This document shows, piece after piece, positions 24,747-31,952 of a stretch of DNA of 33,019 nt. Source of the stretch: an uncultured Methanomassiliicoccus sp. Lineage in GTDB: Archaea; Thermoplasmatota; Thermoplasmata; Methanomassiliicoccales; Methanomassiliicoccaceae. Where the stretch lies: contig CAJKRY010000013.1 in NCBI GenBank assembly GCA_905202485.1, positions 1 to 33,019 on the forward strand. Direction: 5' to 3'. A model generated the notes under the pieces. It saw nothing but the letters and a program-made list of their open reading frames with translations, was not told the origin of the DNA and made no database searches. Position 1 is the first letter of the stretch. Every line of letters starts with the position of its first letter. The position numbers and the translations under genes are program-made.

Positions 24747-24805
24747 TTGGTACTATGATACCAACTATTGGTCCAAACTAGCAATACTTGGTACTATGAT
24801 ACCAA
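24747..24805. promoter_or_regulatory. Twin 18-bp palindromic sites TTGGTACTATGATACCAA
   Basis: The same 18-bp sequence occurs at 24747-24764 and 24788-24805, 41 bp apart. Each is an inverted repeat TTGGTA-N6-TACCAA. Between them lies a shorter palindrome-like TTGGTCCAA (about 24769-24777), and a single half-site TACCAA follows near 24810. They end about 30 bp before the ATG of the DUF4143 gene, so an operator is the simplest reading. The position after cdc6 leaves an origin-binding role open. Confidence 0.7.
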
Positions 24806-24833
24806 TAAATACCAAGAAAACGTTATTGGGATT

Positions 24834-26045
24834 ATGAGAAAAAAGAGCGTTATTCGGAAAGATTCGCTTAATCTGCTTTCTGAATTTCGCGATGATACAG
24901 AAGTAATCAAGGTAATCCGCGGAGTAAGGAGATGCGGAAAATCCACCCTGATGCTTCAATGCATTGACTTTTTGAAAAATTCAGGAGTTGACGATTCCAA
25001 TATAATCTACATAAATCTAGAATCTTCAGAATTCTTTGAGGCACGCGATGTAAAAAAACTGCTTTCTCTGATCAAAGATAATCTCGGAGCAGGAAGAAAT
25101 TATGTTTTTATCGATGAGATACAGAATGCTCCTGGATGGGAAATTGCCATAAACTCTCTGATGGTAGATACTGATTCAGACATATACATCACCGGATCAA
25201 ACGCATATCTGCTGTCCTCCGAGCTGTCTACATACCTTACTGGCAGATACGTATCAATTGAGATGTTTCCCCTTTCATTTACTGAATTTTTAGAGCTCAA
25301 TGGAGAAAATGAAGACAAGTACGAGATGTTTGACAAATATCTGATGTACGGGGCATTTCCGGGCATAGATCCCTTTGAGTCGCCCAGAAAAATTAACATC
25401 AGGCTGTCTGATCTTTATTCTTCAATAATCTACAGAGATGTGATTACAAGAGGAAACGTCAGAGATCCCGGAGATCTGGACAAACTTGTAGGATTCATGA
25501 TGTACAACGTAGGAAATCCACTTTCATTCAATAAGATCTCTGAGAGCTTGGGAATAAACAGGAAAACCGTAGAACGCTACATGAGGCTGTTGGAAGAATC
25601 ATATGTGTTTTACAGAGCAGACCGGTATGACATCAGCAATACTGCGTTGAATCCTCTTCCCAAATACTACTCTGTCGACACCGGCCTCAGAAATATGCCT
25701 CTGGAATACACTAATGAAGACTACGGCAGGCTGATGGAAAATATTGTATACATCGAGCTGAAAAGACGCGGTCATTCAGTAAGGGTTGAAAGATACGGGG
25801 ACAAAGAGGTTGATTTTTCCGTTAAGACTGACAAAGGAAAAGTCTACTATCAAGTGACATACTCAATGATGGACAGTTCTGTCAAAAAAAGAAAACTCAG
25901 ATCACTTAACAAAATTGAAGATAATTATCCCAAAATAGTGATTTCGGCAGACAGGCTCAAAGCTGATTTTGAAGGCGGCATCCGCCACATCAATATTATA
26001 GACTGGCTTCTGGATACGAATGAAGAGATCATTAAAAATTATTGA
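24834..26045 (+). CDS. DUF4143-family AAA ATPase (second copy)
   Basis: A 403-residue AAA_14/DUF4143 protein. Walker A is RGVRRCGKSTLM (about 29-40), Walker B is NYVFIDEIQNAPGWE, and the sensor strand is IYITGSNAYLLSSEL. The family-typical MFPLSFTEFLEL, YLMYGAFPGI, a winged helix (NKISESLGINRKTVERYMRL) and a C-terminal EVDFSVKTDKGKVYYQVTYS follow; the last resembles a PD-(D/E)XK core. ATG 24834 is chosen; an in-frame start at 24768 would run through the upstream palindromes and encode a Tyr/Asn-rich leader without family similarity. It is diverged from the copy at 15334-16590 and probably recognises different partners. The function is unknown. Confidence 0.88.
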   Translation: MRKKSVIRKDSLNLLSEFRDDTEVIKVIRGVRRCGKSTLMLQCIDFLKNSGVDDSNIIYINLESSEFFEARDVKKLLSLIKDNLGAGRNYVFIDEIQNAPGWEIAINSLMVDTDSDIYITGSNAYLLSSELSTYLTGRYVSIEMFPLSFTEFLELNGENEDKYEMFDKYLMYGAFPGIDPFESPRKINIRLSDLYSSIIYRDVITRGNVRDPGDLDKLVGFMMYNVGNPLSFNKISESLGINRKTVERYMRLLEESYVFYRADRYDISNTALNPLPKYYSVDTGLRNMPLEYTNEDYGRLMENIVYIELKRRGHSVRVERYGDKEVDFSVKTDKGKVYYQVTYSMMDSSVKKRKLRSLNKIEDNYPKIVISADRLKADFEGGIRHINIIDWLLDTNEEIIKNY

Positions 26046-26132
26046 CCCCATATCTAGTGTGTTCAAACTTTTGTAATTGTATTTACTGGGATGCACTACA
26101 TGCATAATGCTGCAGTTCTGCATCAGTAATCA

Positions 26133-26474
26133 GTGTATGCTGTTATAGAACATTGGGGAAGTGGAATACCAAAGATTTTTGAAATATGCAAAGAAGAAAA
26201 TATTGAGGAGCCTGAATTGATTGACATGGGCTATGCTTTTAGAGTTAACCTTTATCGTTCAGAACGGCAGTGGAAAACTGTCCAAGAAACCTCAAAAACT
26301 GTCCAAGAAATTATACCGTTATCCAAATCTGAATTAGCAGTTCTTAGGTTACTTAGTAATAATCAAAAAATGACAATTAAAGAATATCTTCTGTATTATT
26401 ATTTTAAAGAATCTGGAACCATAAAAAATAAGAATAAATCAGACAATAGCACGATATATAAATTCAATATCTAA
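26133..26474 (+). pseudogene. Remnant of an AlbA_2/HATPase-family regulator
   Basis: The frame encodes IEHWGSGIPKIFEICKEENI and then PELIDMGYAFRVNLYRSE, which match the end of the HATPase-like region of the family seen at 80-1435. KTVQETSKTVQEIIPLSK follows as the usual linker before the winged helix. The N-terminal AlbA_2 and most of the ATPase-like domain are missing, and a TAA stop lies two codons before the first possible start. The C-terminus also leaves the family pattern after about residue 85 and becomes Lys/Asn-rich, suggesting a frameshift. It is therefore a fragment, probably not functional. Confidence 0.75.
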
Positions 26475-26785
26475 AAAAATCTATTTTAATAAAAAAAGTT
26501 GCAAAGAATATTTTTAGCTAGTAATGATTTCTGTCTTGAATTTAATGCACCATCATCACAACCACACTCTTTACTACGTTATTAAATCAATGCGGAGGTT
26601 CCGATTAACATAGCAGTAAATAACTCAGAGAATGAATAGAGATATAGCTGTTGGAACATCCCAGATAAAGCTTGCTTCATTAAATGTATTGACTAGAAAT
26701 CCATTAGATGTAGATAACGGATTGTTCACTCAATAAATATTTAATACCTTAGCTTGGCACGTGATCAAACCTCTGAGGTATAATT
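26475..26785. other. Intergenic region with promoter for CrcB pair 2
   Basis: This 311-bp A+T-rich stretch contains no convincing gene. A 34-codon frame at 26632-26736 has no recognisable content. Near its end, AATATTTAATACC (about 26736-26748) is a TATA candidate, and GAGGT six bases before the ATG at 26786 is a good ribosome site. No fluoride riboswitch consensus was recognised. Confidence 0.45.
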
Positions 26786-27181
26786 ATGATTGAAATGCTA
26801 GCCACGATCATCCTGGTATTCTTGGGCGGAGGTATAGGCTCTTCGCTTAGATGGGGTGTAGGCAAAGCAGTCGGAAAAAGATACCATGGCAGCTTTCCAT
26901 GGGGCAACTTTGCAGTCAATATTACCGGTTCATTTCTGATAGGATTTTTGGCGACATTGTTTCTGATTGACTGGGACAATAGGTACGGGAGCTTCCTGAT
27001 CGCCCTGGTAATCACAGGAATTTTGGGTGGATACACTACCTTCAGCAGTTATGAGCTTGATACTGGAAAGTTAATCGGAAAGAAGAAAATGGGCTTAGCC
27101 GCGACATACTGGATAGGATCTGTTGTAGCCGGTTTGATTGCTGCTGCGGTAGGTATATTCCTGGCAGGGGTGATCCGGTGA
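26786..27181 (+). CDS. crcB: CrcB/Fluc fluoride channel, first subunit (pair 2)
   Basis: A 131-residue Fluc-family membrane protein with four hydrophobic spans. Family motifs are FLGGGIGSSLRWGVG, NFAVNITGSFLIGF and GILGGYTTFSSYELDTG. It resembles the first subunit of pair 1 (16818-17204) in sequence and in order, so the two pairs are paralogues duplicated as units. A clear GAGGT ribosome site precedes the ATG. The second subunit overlaps the stop codon. The urease operon begins about 115 bp after the pair on the same strand. Confidence 0.93.
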   Translation: MIEMLATIILVFLGGGIGSSLRWGVGKAVGKRYHGSFPWGNFAVNITGSFLIGFLATLFLIDWDNRYGSFLIALVITGILGGYTTFSSYELDTGKLIGKKKMGLAATYWIGSVVAGLIAAAVGIFLAGVIR

Positions 27182-27558
27182 AACATGATATCTGGCTGGT
27201 ATTCATTGGCGGAGGCATAGGTGCTATTGTGAGAGAAGCGCTGATGTTGTCAGTAAAGACAATAGGCGGATTTCCGTTTTCAATATTCTTTGCCAATGTT
27301 ATCGCCGCATTCCTGATAGGCTTAGCAGCAGGACTTGTAACAAGGGGTAGTTTAGGTACAAGAGGGAATTTATTCTTCTCAACAGGAATCATGGGTGGAA
27401 TGTCAACTTTCAGTACATTCATGCACGGTGCAGACCAGCTGCTGATAGAATCCTTAGATTTTACAGCTTTGATCTATCTGATAATCTCCATGGTTGTCGG
27501 TCTGGTCCTGGTGCTGACAGGTCTTAAATTAGGCAGCATAAAAAAGTCTGCAAACTAA
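27178..27558 (+). CDS. crcB: CrcB/Fluc fluoride channel, second subunit (pair 2)
   Basis: A 126-residue Fluc subunit, the likely heterodimer partner of the preceding protein. It starts at GTG 27178, which overlaps the previous stop as GTGA. Motifs are FIGGGIGAIVREALM, FFANVIAAFLIGL and GIMGGMSTFSTFMHGA, with four predicted spans. It ends in TAA and is followed by a T-rich stretch that may terminate transcription. It is similar in order and sequence to the second subunit of pair 1. Confidence 0.92.
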   Translation: MKHDIWLVFIGGGIGAIVREALMLSVKTIGGFPFSIFFANVIAAFLIGLAAGLVTRGSLGTRGNLFFSTGIMGGMSTFSTFMHGADQLLIESLDFTALIYLIISMVVGLVLVLTGLKLGSIKKSAN

Positions 27559-27561
27559 ATT

Positions 27562-27592
27562 TATTTCTTTCTAATTTTTTATTTTTTTCGTT
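27562..27592 (+). terminator. T-rich stretch after CrcB pair 2
   Basis: Several runs of T (ATTTCTTTC, TTTTTTATTTTTTTCG) follow the CrcB stop codon. Archaeal termination commonly uses oligo-T tracts without a hairpin, so this probably separates the CrcB pair from the urease operon. Confidence 0.5.
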
Positions 27593-27600
27593 GTAATATC

Positions 27601-27674
27601 GGAGAACGGTTAAATACGCTCGTCTCAAGTAGAATTTTACTGAGCAACGTGCTTAAAATGTCAGAGGTGAATTG
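27601..27674 (+). promoter_or_regulatory. Urease operon promoter and leader
   Basis: CGGTTAAATACG (about 27607-27618) is a TATA candidate, which would place the transcription start near 27638 and give a leader of about 35-40 nt. GAGGTGA at 27665-27670 is a good ribosome site just ahead of the ureA ATG at 27675. No NikR-like or other known operator was recognised. Confidence 0.45.
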
Positions 27675-27998
27675 ATGAGGTTATCGCCAAGAGACGTAGA
27701 TAAATTACAAGTCTTTACCGTAGCCAGAATAGCGGAAAGACGTATGAAGGACGGTGTAAAGTTAAATTATCCAGAGTCAGTAGCTTTGATAGCTGATTTT
27801 GCATTTGAAAGAATCCGCCGCGGAGACTCTGTTGCCAAGATCATGGAAGAAGGAAGACATGTTCTGACAACAGAGGATGTTATGCCCGGCGTTCCAGAAA
27901 TGATTCCTGTAGTAGCAGTAGAGGGAACATTTCCAGATGGAACTAAACTCGTAAGCATTCACAACCCGATTCAGCCTGCAAATGGAGGAATGAAATGA
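27675..27998 (+). CDS. ureA: Urease subunit gamma
   Basis: The smallest structural subunit of urease, the nickel enzyme that splits urea to ammonia and carbamate. The 107 residues match the family: LSPRDVDKLQVFTVARIAERR, then LNYPESVALIADFAFERIR and VMPGVPEMIPVVAVEGTFPDGTKLV. ATG 27675 is preferred over a TTG one codon upstream because of GAGGTGA in front and family alignment. The stop overlaps the ureB start as ATGA. ureA, ureB and ureC are separate genes, as in most bacteria, not fused as in Helicobacter. Confidence 0.97.
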   Translation: MRLSPRDVDKLQVFTVARIAERRMKDGVKLNYPESVALIADFAFERIRRGDSVAKIMEEGRHVLTTEDVMPGVPEMIPVVAVEGTFPDGTKLVSIHNPIQPANGGMK

Positions 27999-28432
27999 CC
28001 ACGACAACTATGCAGGAAAGCGTACAGAAAAACAGCTTAAAGCAGGGAACATCGAATAAAGAGATAACTGTAGGAGCTCTTATTCCCGGAGAAGGGAGCA
28101 TTGAGTTATTTCCAAACAGGAAACATATTACTCTTAAAGTCACAAATACCGGCGACAGGCCGATACAGGTAGGTTCTCACTTTCACTTTTTTGAGGCTAA
28201 CAGGGCCTTGGAGTTTGACAGAGAAGCAGCCTTCGGCATGAAGCTCGATATCGCTGCCGGATTGTCTGTAAGATTTGAACCCGGACAGAGCAGAGATGTA
28301 GGTCTGGTAGAGATCGGCGGCAAGAGGTATGTCCACGGCTTCAATATGCTCACCAATGGAAGTACAAGAGCACAGGATACCAAAACAATGGCGATGGCAA
28401 AAGCCAAATTATTAGGATTCAAGGGGGCATGA
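27995..28432 (+). CDS. ureB: Urease subunit beta
   Basis: The beta structural subunit. The core begins at about residue 27 with VGALIPGEGSIELFPNR and includes IQVGSHFHFFEANRAL, FDREAAFGMKLDI, RFEPGQSRDVGLVEIGG and VHGFN. At 145 residues it is longer than the usual 100-120: an N-terminal extension of about 25 polar residues (Thr, Gln, Lys-rich) and a C-terminal tail of about 20 residues are added. The start overlaps the ureA stop and its own stop overlaps the ureC start (both ATGA), indicating translational coupling and matched subunit output. Confidence 0.96.
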   Translation: MTTTTMQESVQKNSLKQGTSNKEITVGALIPGEGSIELFPNRKHITLKVTNTGDRPIQVGSHFHFFEANRALEFDREAAFGMKLDIAAGLSVRFEPGQSRDVGLVEIGGKRYVHGFNMLTNGSTRAQDTKTMAMAKAKLLGFKGA

Positions 28433-30150
28433 ACTTGCAGATTTCGAAGAAACAGTATGCAGATTTATTTGGACCTACTGTAAACGATAAACTGCAGCTC
28501 GGAGACACCAACTTATTCGTTGAAGTTGAACACGACTATGCAGCATACGGAGATGAACTCTGTTACGGCGGCGGTAAGACTGTCAGACAGGGTATGGGAA
28601 TGAGTCCTGGAGCCACACAGGCTGACGGAGCTCTCGACCACGTGATTACCAACGTAGTGGTTTTAGATCCTGTGCTGGGAATAGTAAAAGGCGACGTAGG
28701 ATTCAGAAACGGCAAGGTCGCAGGAGTAGGCAAGGCCGGAAATCCTGGAGTCATGGATAATGTTGATGAGAATCTGGTTGTAAGCGCTGCTACTGAAGTA
28801 TCTTCAGGAGAAGGCTGCATTCTTACGCCTGGTTTCTTAGACTGCCATATTCATATGATCTGTCCGCAGCAGGCTTATGAGGCGCTGGGAAACGGAACCA
28901 CAACATTCATCGGCGGCGGAGCAGGACCGGCAGAAGGTACTGCAGGAGTTACAGCTACTTCTGGTCCGCTGAACATGCGCAGAATGCTGGAAGCTTCTGA
29001 AGAAATTCCAATCAACTGGTGTTTCAGCGGAAAGGCCAACGACAGCAAGCCCGAGACTCTGGTAGAACAATTAGAAGCAGGTGCCGGCGGATTCAAACTG
29101 CACGAAGATTTCGGTGCTACCGCCGCAGCATTAGACAATGCTCTGAACGTCTGCGATGAGTATGATGTGCAGCTTGCCATCCATACAGATACGCTGAATG
29201 AAGGCTTGTATGTTGATGATTCAATCAGCGCCATCAACGGGCGTACCGTACACACATATCACACAGAGGGTGCCGGCGGAGGACACGCTCCTGATTTAAT
29301 GAAAATTGCTGCTGAGCCTAACGTTCTGCCTTCATCTACCAATCCGACAAGGCCGTTTACGGTTAACACAATCGATGAGACATTCGATATGATCATGACA
29401 ACTCACCACCTGAATTCCCAGATTCCTGAGGATGTAGCCTTTGCAGAATCAAGGATTCGTGCCGAGACCATCGCTGCCGAGGATGTGTTCCATGATCTAG
29501 GTCTGCTTTCAATGATCGGTGCCGACAGCCAGGCTATGGGAAGAGTAGGAGAGACAGCCGCAAGATGCTTCCAGAATGCTCATAAGGGAAAGGAAGTGCG
29601 CGGAAAGCTGCCTGAAGACTCGCCAGACAATGATAACTTCCGTGTGAAGAGGTATCTGGCAAAGATTTCCATTAACACTGCCATCACATGCGGTATTGCC
29701 GACTACGTCGGTTCACTCGAAGACGGAAAGATGGCTGATGCAGTTCTATGGGATCCGCAGTTCTTTGCCACTAAGCCGAAGCGTGTTTACAAGGCTGGGT
29801 TCATTGCTTACTCGGCAATGGGAGATCCGAACGCATCCATTCCGACACCTGAGCCGGTTTACTGGAGGCCGATGTTTGGCAGTTACGGAGCAGCTATGAC
29901 CAACTCATCTGCAATCTTCGTTTCCAAGGCTGCAATGGATGTAAACATCAAAGACAAGTATGGCTTGAAGACAATGCTCAAGCCGGTCAAGAAGACAAGG
30001 TATCTGGGAAAGCAGCAGATGCTTTACAACGACCGCATGGGCGATATTAAAATCGATCCAGAGACGCACAAAGTGTACCTTGACGGAGAGCTGATTACAA
30101 CAGAGCCGTCAAAAGAACTTCCGCTCACACAGAGATACTATCTCTTCTGA
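28429..30150 (+). CDS. ureC: Urease subunit alpha (catalytic)
   Basis: The 573-residue subunit that carries the dinuclear nickel site. All ligands are present at a constant +6 offset from Klebsiella numbering: H140 and H142 (HIHMICP), the carbamylated lysine K223 (GGFKLHED), H252, H278 and D366 (GADSQAMGRVGE). The substrate-binding H225 and the catalytic flap histidine H326 are also kept. The one striking difference is the flap cysteine: the usual MVCHHL is MTTHHL, so Thr325 stands where Cys319 of Klebsiella would be. The enzyme should still be active, since that cysteine assists but is not essential. The gene starts within the ureB stop (ATGA). Confidence 0.97.
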   Translation: MNLQISKKQYADLFGPTVNDKLQLGDTNLFVEVEHDYAAYGDELCYGGGKTVRQGMGMSPGATQADGALDHVITNVVVLDPVLGIVKGDVGFRNGKVAGVGKAGNPGVMDNVDENLVVSAATEVSSGEGCILTPGFLDCHIHMICPQQAYEALGNGTTTFIGGGAGPAEGTAGVTATSGPLNMRRMLEASEEIPINWCFSGKANDSKPETLVEQLEAGAGGFKLHEDFGATAAALDNALNVCDEYDVQLAIHTDTLNEGLYVDDSISAINGRTVHTYHTEGAGGGHAPDLMKIAAEPNVLPSSTNPTRPFTVNTIDETFDMIMTTHHLNSQIPEDVAFAESRIRAETIAAEDVFHDLGLLSMIGADSQAMGRVGETAARCFQNAHKGKEVRGKLPEDSPDNDNFRVKRYLAKISINTAITCGIADYVGSLEDGKMADAVLWDPQFFATKPKRVYKAGFIAYSAMGDPNASIPTPEPVYWRPMFGSYGAAMTNSSAIFVSKAAMDVNIKDKYGLKTMLKPVKKTRYLGKQQMLYNDRMGDIKIDPETHKVYLDGELITTEPSKELPLTQRYYLF

Positions 30151-30165
30151 AGAGGGAGTTTTCAA

Positions 30166-30193
30166 CCACCCCCCAAACTTCAAAAAAAGGTGG
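30166..30193 (+). promoter_or_regulatory. Possible hairpin covering the ureE ribosome site
   Basis: CCACC (30166-30170) can pair with GGTGG (30189-30193), with a C- and A-rich loop between. The 3' arm is the purine-rich ribosome-binding site just ahead of the ureE ATG (30199). Pairing would hide it, so the hairpin may lower or regulate ureE translation relative to ureABC. The stem is only five base pairs. Confidence 0.35.
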
Positions 30194-30198
30194 GGAAT

Positions 30199-30654
30199 AT
30201 GGATAAATTTGAATCAAAATCTGAATTTAGTGGAAATGCTGAAGTCTTAAAAGTCAACAGGTCTGATGCTTCGAAAGGAAGAGTCAGGGAAGGAGACATT
30301 GCCATTGATCTTCCGCGCGGCGAGGAGATTAAAAGCGGAGATGTTTTCGGTCCCTCGTCTGACGGTAAATATTACAAAATTGAAATTAATCCTGAGGATG
30401 TTCTGAAAGTGAGCCTGATCGGCGACTCAAAAGATCTGGGAAGCGCTCTGCGTCTGGGATATATGATGGGCGGAAGACATATGGAAGTGCTGATTGACGG
30501 AGATGAAGCCTACATTCCTTTAGATCTTCCCAGGACCAAGCTGGAACATTTCATTGAGCATACTGGCTTGAATGTCGAAACGCAGATTATTCAGAAGTCG
30601 ATAACTCCAGGTTCCGGATACTTCAGAGGAGAAGAGCATGAACATTCGCACTGA
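30199..30654 (+). CDS. ureE: Urease accessory protein UreE (nickel metallochaperone)
   Basis: UreE binds nickel and hands it to UreG during urease maturation. From the ATG at 30199 it has 151 residues. The C-terminal nickel-binding domain is recognisable from LGYMMGGRHMEVLIDG, with the conserved His at the dimer nickel site, and PLDLPRTKLEHFIEHTGLNV. The tail ends GEEHEHSH, a short histidine-rich extension that can hold extra nickel, much shorter than in Klebsiella. A GTG three codons upstream (30190) is an alternative start; ATG with GGTGGGG in front is preferred. The gene follows ureC by 48 bp and overlaps ureF by 17 bp. Confidence 0.92.
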   Translation: MDKFESKSEFSGNAEVLKVNRSDASKGRVREGDIAIDLPRGEEIKSGDVFGPSSDGKYYKIEINPEDVLKVSLIGDSKDLGSALRLGYMMGGRHMEVLIDGDEAYIPLDLPRTKLEHFIEHTGLNVETQIIQKSITPGSGYFRGEEHEHSH

Positions 30655-31300
30655 TTCCCTGATGAATCTGATGCGCATATCAGACTCATTTTTTCCTATC
30701 GGATCTTTCACAACTTCACAGGGAATAGAGCAGTTTGTTGCCGACCGCCTGGTTAACAGTGAGAATTTAGTCTCTGTTCTGGAAGCATATGTCAACAATA
30801 TCTGGTCGTCTCTGGAAGTTCCTGTATTCCGTGAAGCTTTGGAAGCTGTTGAGTCTGATGATCTTGAAAGACTGGTGAACGCTGATCATGTCTGTTACGC
30901 ATCTAAACTTGCTAAAGAAAGCAGAGAATCTTCGGTAAAAATAGGAAACAACCTGCTGAAGATGACCGGCAGTTCTGAACTGGGCTCTAAATTCCGTAAC
31001 TATGTAGGGGATCACAAGTCTCCTGGAACTTATCCCGCCGTTTTGGCAGTTTTATCTGATGAACTGGAAATCGGAACTTCTGGTGAAGTTTCATTGTTAT
31101 ATGTGAATTTAATGGAAATTGCTGCTGCGATGGTTAGAATGGGTGAGATTGACTATCTGGCAGCGCAGGATGCAGTTCAGCGTGTTATCGACAGCGTGCC
31201 GACTCCGCCTCCGTTCGGCGAAGAATATCAGTCGTTTCCTCTGGCTGATATCGAGTCCATGAGGCATGAGTGCAGCAACAACAGGATGTTTATGAGTTAG
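30638..31300 (+). CDS. ureF: Urease accessory protein UreF
   Basis: UreF, 220 residues, acts with UreD (UreH) and UreG as the complex that loads nickel into apo-urease. The all-helical family pattern is visible: LMRISDSFFPIGSFTTSQGIE at the N-terminus and SVPTPPPFGEEYQSFPLADIE near the end. The start codon lies inside the ureE reading frame (17-bp overlap). This is the only gene here that ends in TAG (31298-31300), and two more in-frame TAGs follow within 30 nt (31316 and 31325) before a TGA at 31373. ureG starts 11 bp after the stop. Confidence 0.93.
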   Translation: MNIRTDSLMNLMRISDSFFPIGSFTTSQGIEQFVADRLVNSENLVSVLEAYVNNIWSSLEVPVFREALEAVESDDLERLVNADHVCYASKLAKESRESSVKIGNNLLKMTGSSELGSKFRNYVGDHKSPGTYPAVLAVLSDELEIGTSGEVSLLYVNLMEIAAAMVRMGEIDYLAAQDAVQRVIDSVPTPPPFGEEYQSFPLADIESMRHECSNNRMFMS

Positions 31301-31310
31301 GTGAAAATTA

Positions 31311-31952
31311 ATGTCTAGAACACTTAGAGTGGGAATCGGGGGTCCGATCGGGTGCGGGAAAACAGAACTTATTGAAAAACTAGCACCCAGGCTTAAAAAT
31401 GAAGGATTAAATGTCGGAATTGTAACAAATGACATTTACTCAAAAGAAGACGCCAGACGCATGTCCATCAAACTTGACGGTGTCATTTCTCCAGATGAGA
31501 TCATCGGCATAGAAACCGGTCTCTGTCCTCATACTGCAGTGAGAGACGATCCTTCTATGAATCTGGAAGCAGTGAACAGGCTGGAGAGTGAAAATGATCT
31601 TGACGTTATTCTCATAGAGTCTGGCGGCGATAATGTTACCCTGACGTTCAGCAATAAACTGGCTGACATGTTTATCTACATGATTGACGTGGCAAGCGGT
31701 GACAAAACTGTAAGAAAAGGCGGTCTGGGAATCTTAAAATCAGACCTTCTTTTGATTAATAAAATTGATCTGTCTCCGTATGTTGAAACTACTATTCCTG
31801 AATCAGAAATAAGCACTGCCAATCTGCAGATCATGAAAGATGATGCTGCAAAAATCAGACCTGACAAACCGACAGTTTTCATTTCTCTGAAAGAAGACAA
31901 CGGTGTTGACGAGATTGTTTCATACATCAAAGAGAAGGGGTTGTACATTTGA
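31311..31952 (+). CDS. ureG: Urease accessory GTPase UreG
   Basis: UreG is the SIMIBI-class GTPase that drives nickel insertion into urease. The 213 residues show the P-loop GGPIGCGKT at 10-18, TNDIYSKEDA, the nickel-binding CPH motif in GLCPHTAVRDDPS, ESGGDNVTLTFS and the guanine-specificity NKIDL. The family P-loop is usually GPVGSGKT, so Ile and Cys at two positions are mild variations. Its stop overlaps the ureD start as TTGA. Confidence 0.96.
   Translation: MSRTLRVGIGGPIGCGKTELIEKLAPRLKNEGLNVGIVTNDIYSKEDARRMSIKLDGVISPDEIIGIETGLCPHTAVRDDPSMNLEAVNRLESENDLDVILIESGGDNVTLTFSNKLADMFIYMIDVASGDKTVRKGGLGILKSDLLLINKIDLSPYVETTIPESEISTANLQIMKDDAAKIRPDKPTVFISLKEDNGVDEIVSYIKEKGLYI

Noticed and set aside
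24768..24833. In-frame N-terminal extension of the second DUF4143 protein
   Set aside because: It would be encoded by the palindromic repeat region and has no family similarity; the ATG at 24834 starts the conserved part.
26632..26736. 34-codon frame in the intergenic region before CrcB pair 2
   Set aside because: No ribosome site, no recognisable motif, and a length expected by chance in A+T-rich DNA.
26749..26785. Possible fluoride riboswitch upstream of either CrcB pair
   Set aside because: Neither upstream region shows the conserved GAUG and CUGAUG..CU pattern in a foldable arrangement; isolated short matches only.
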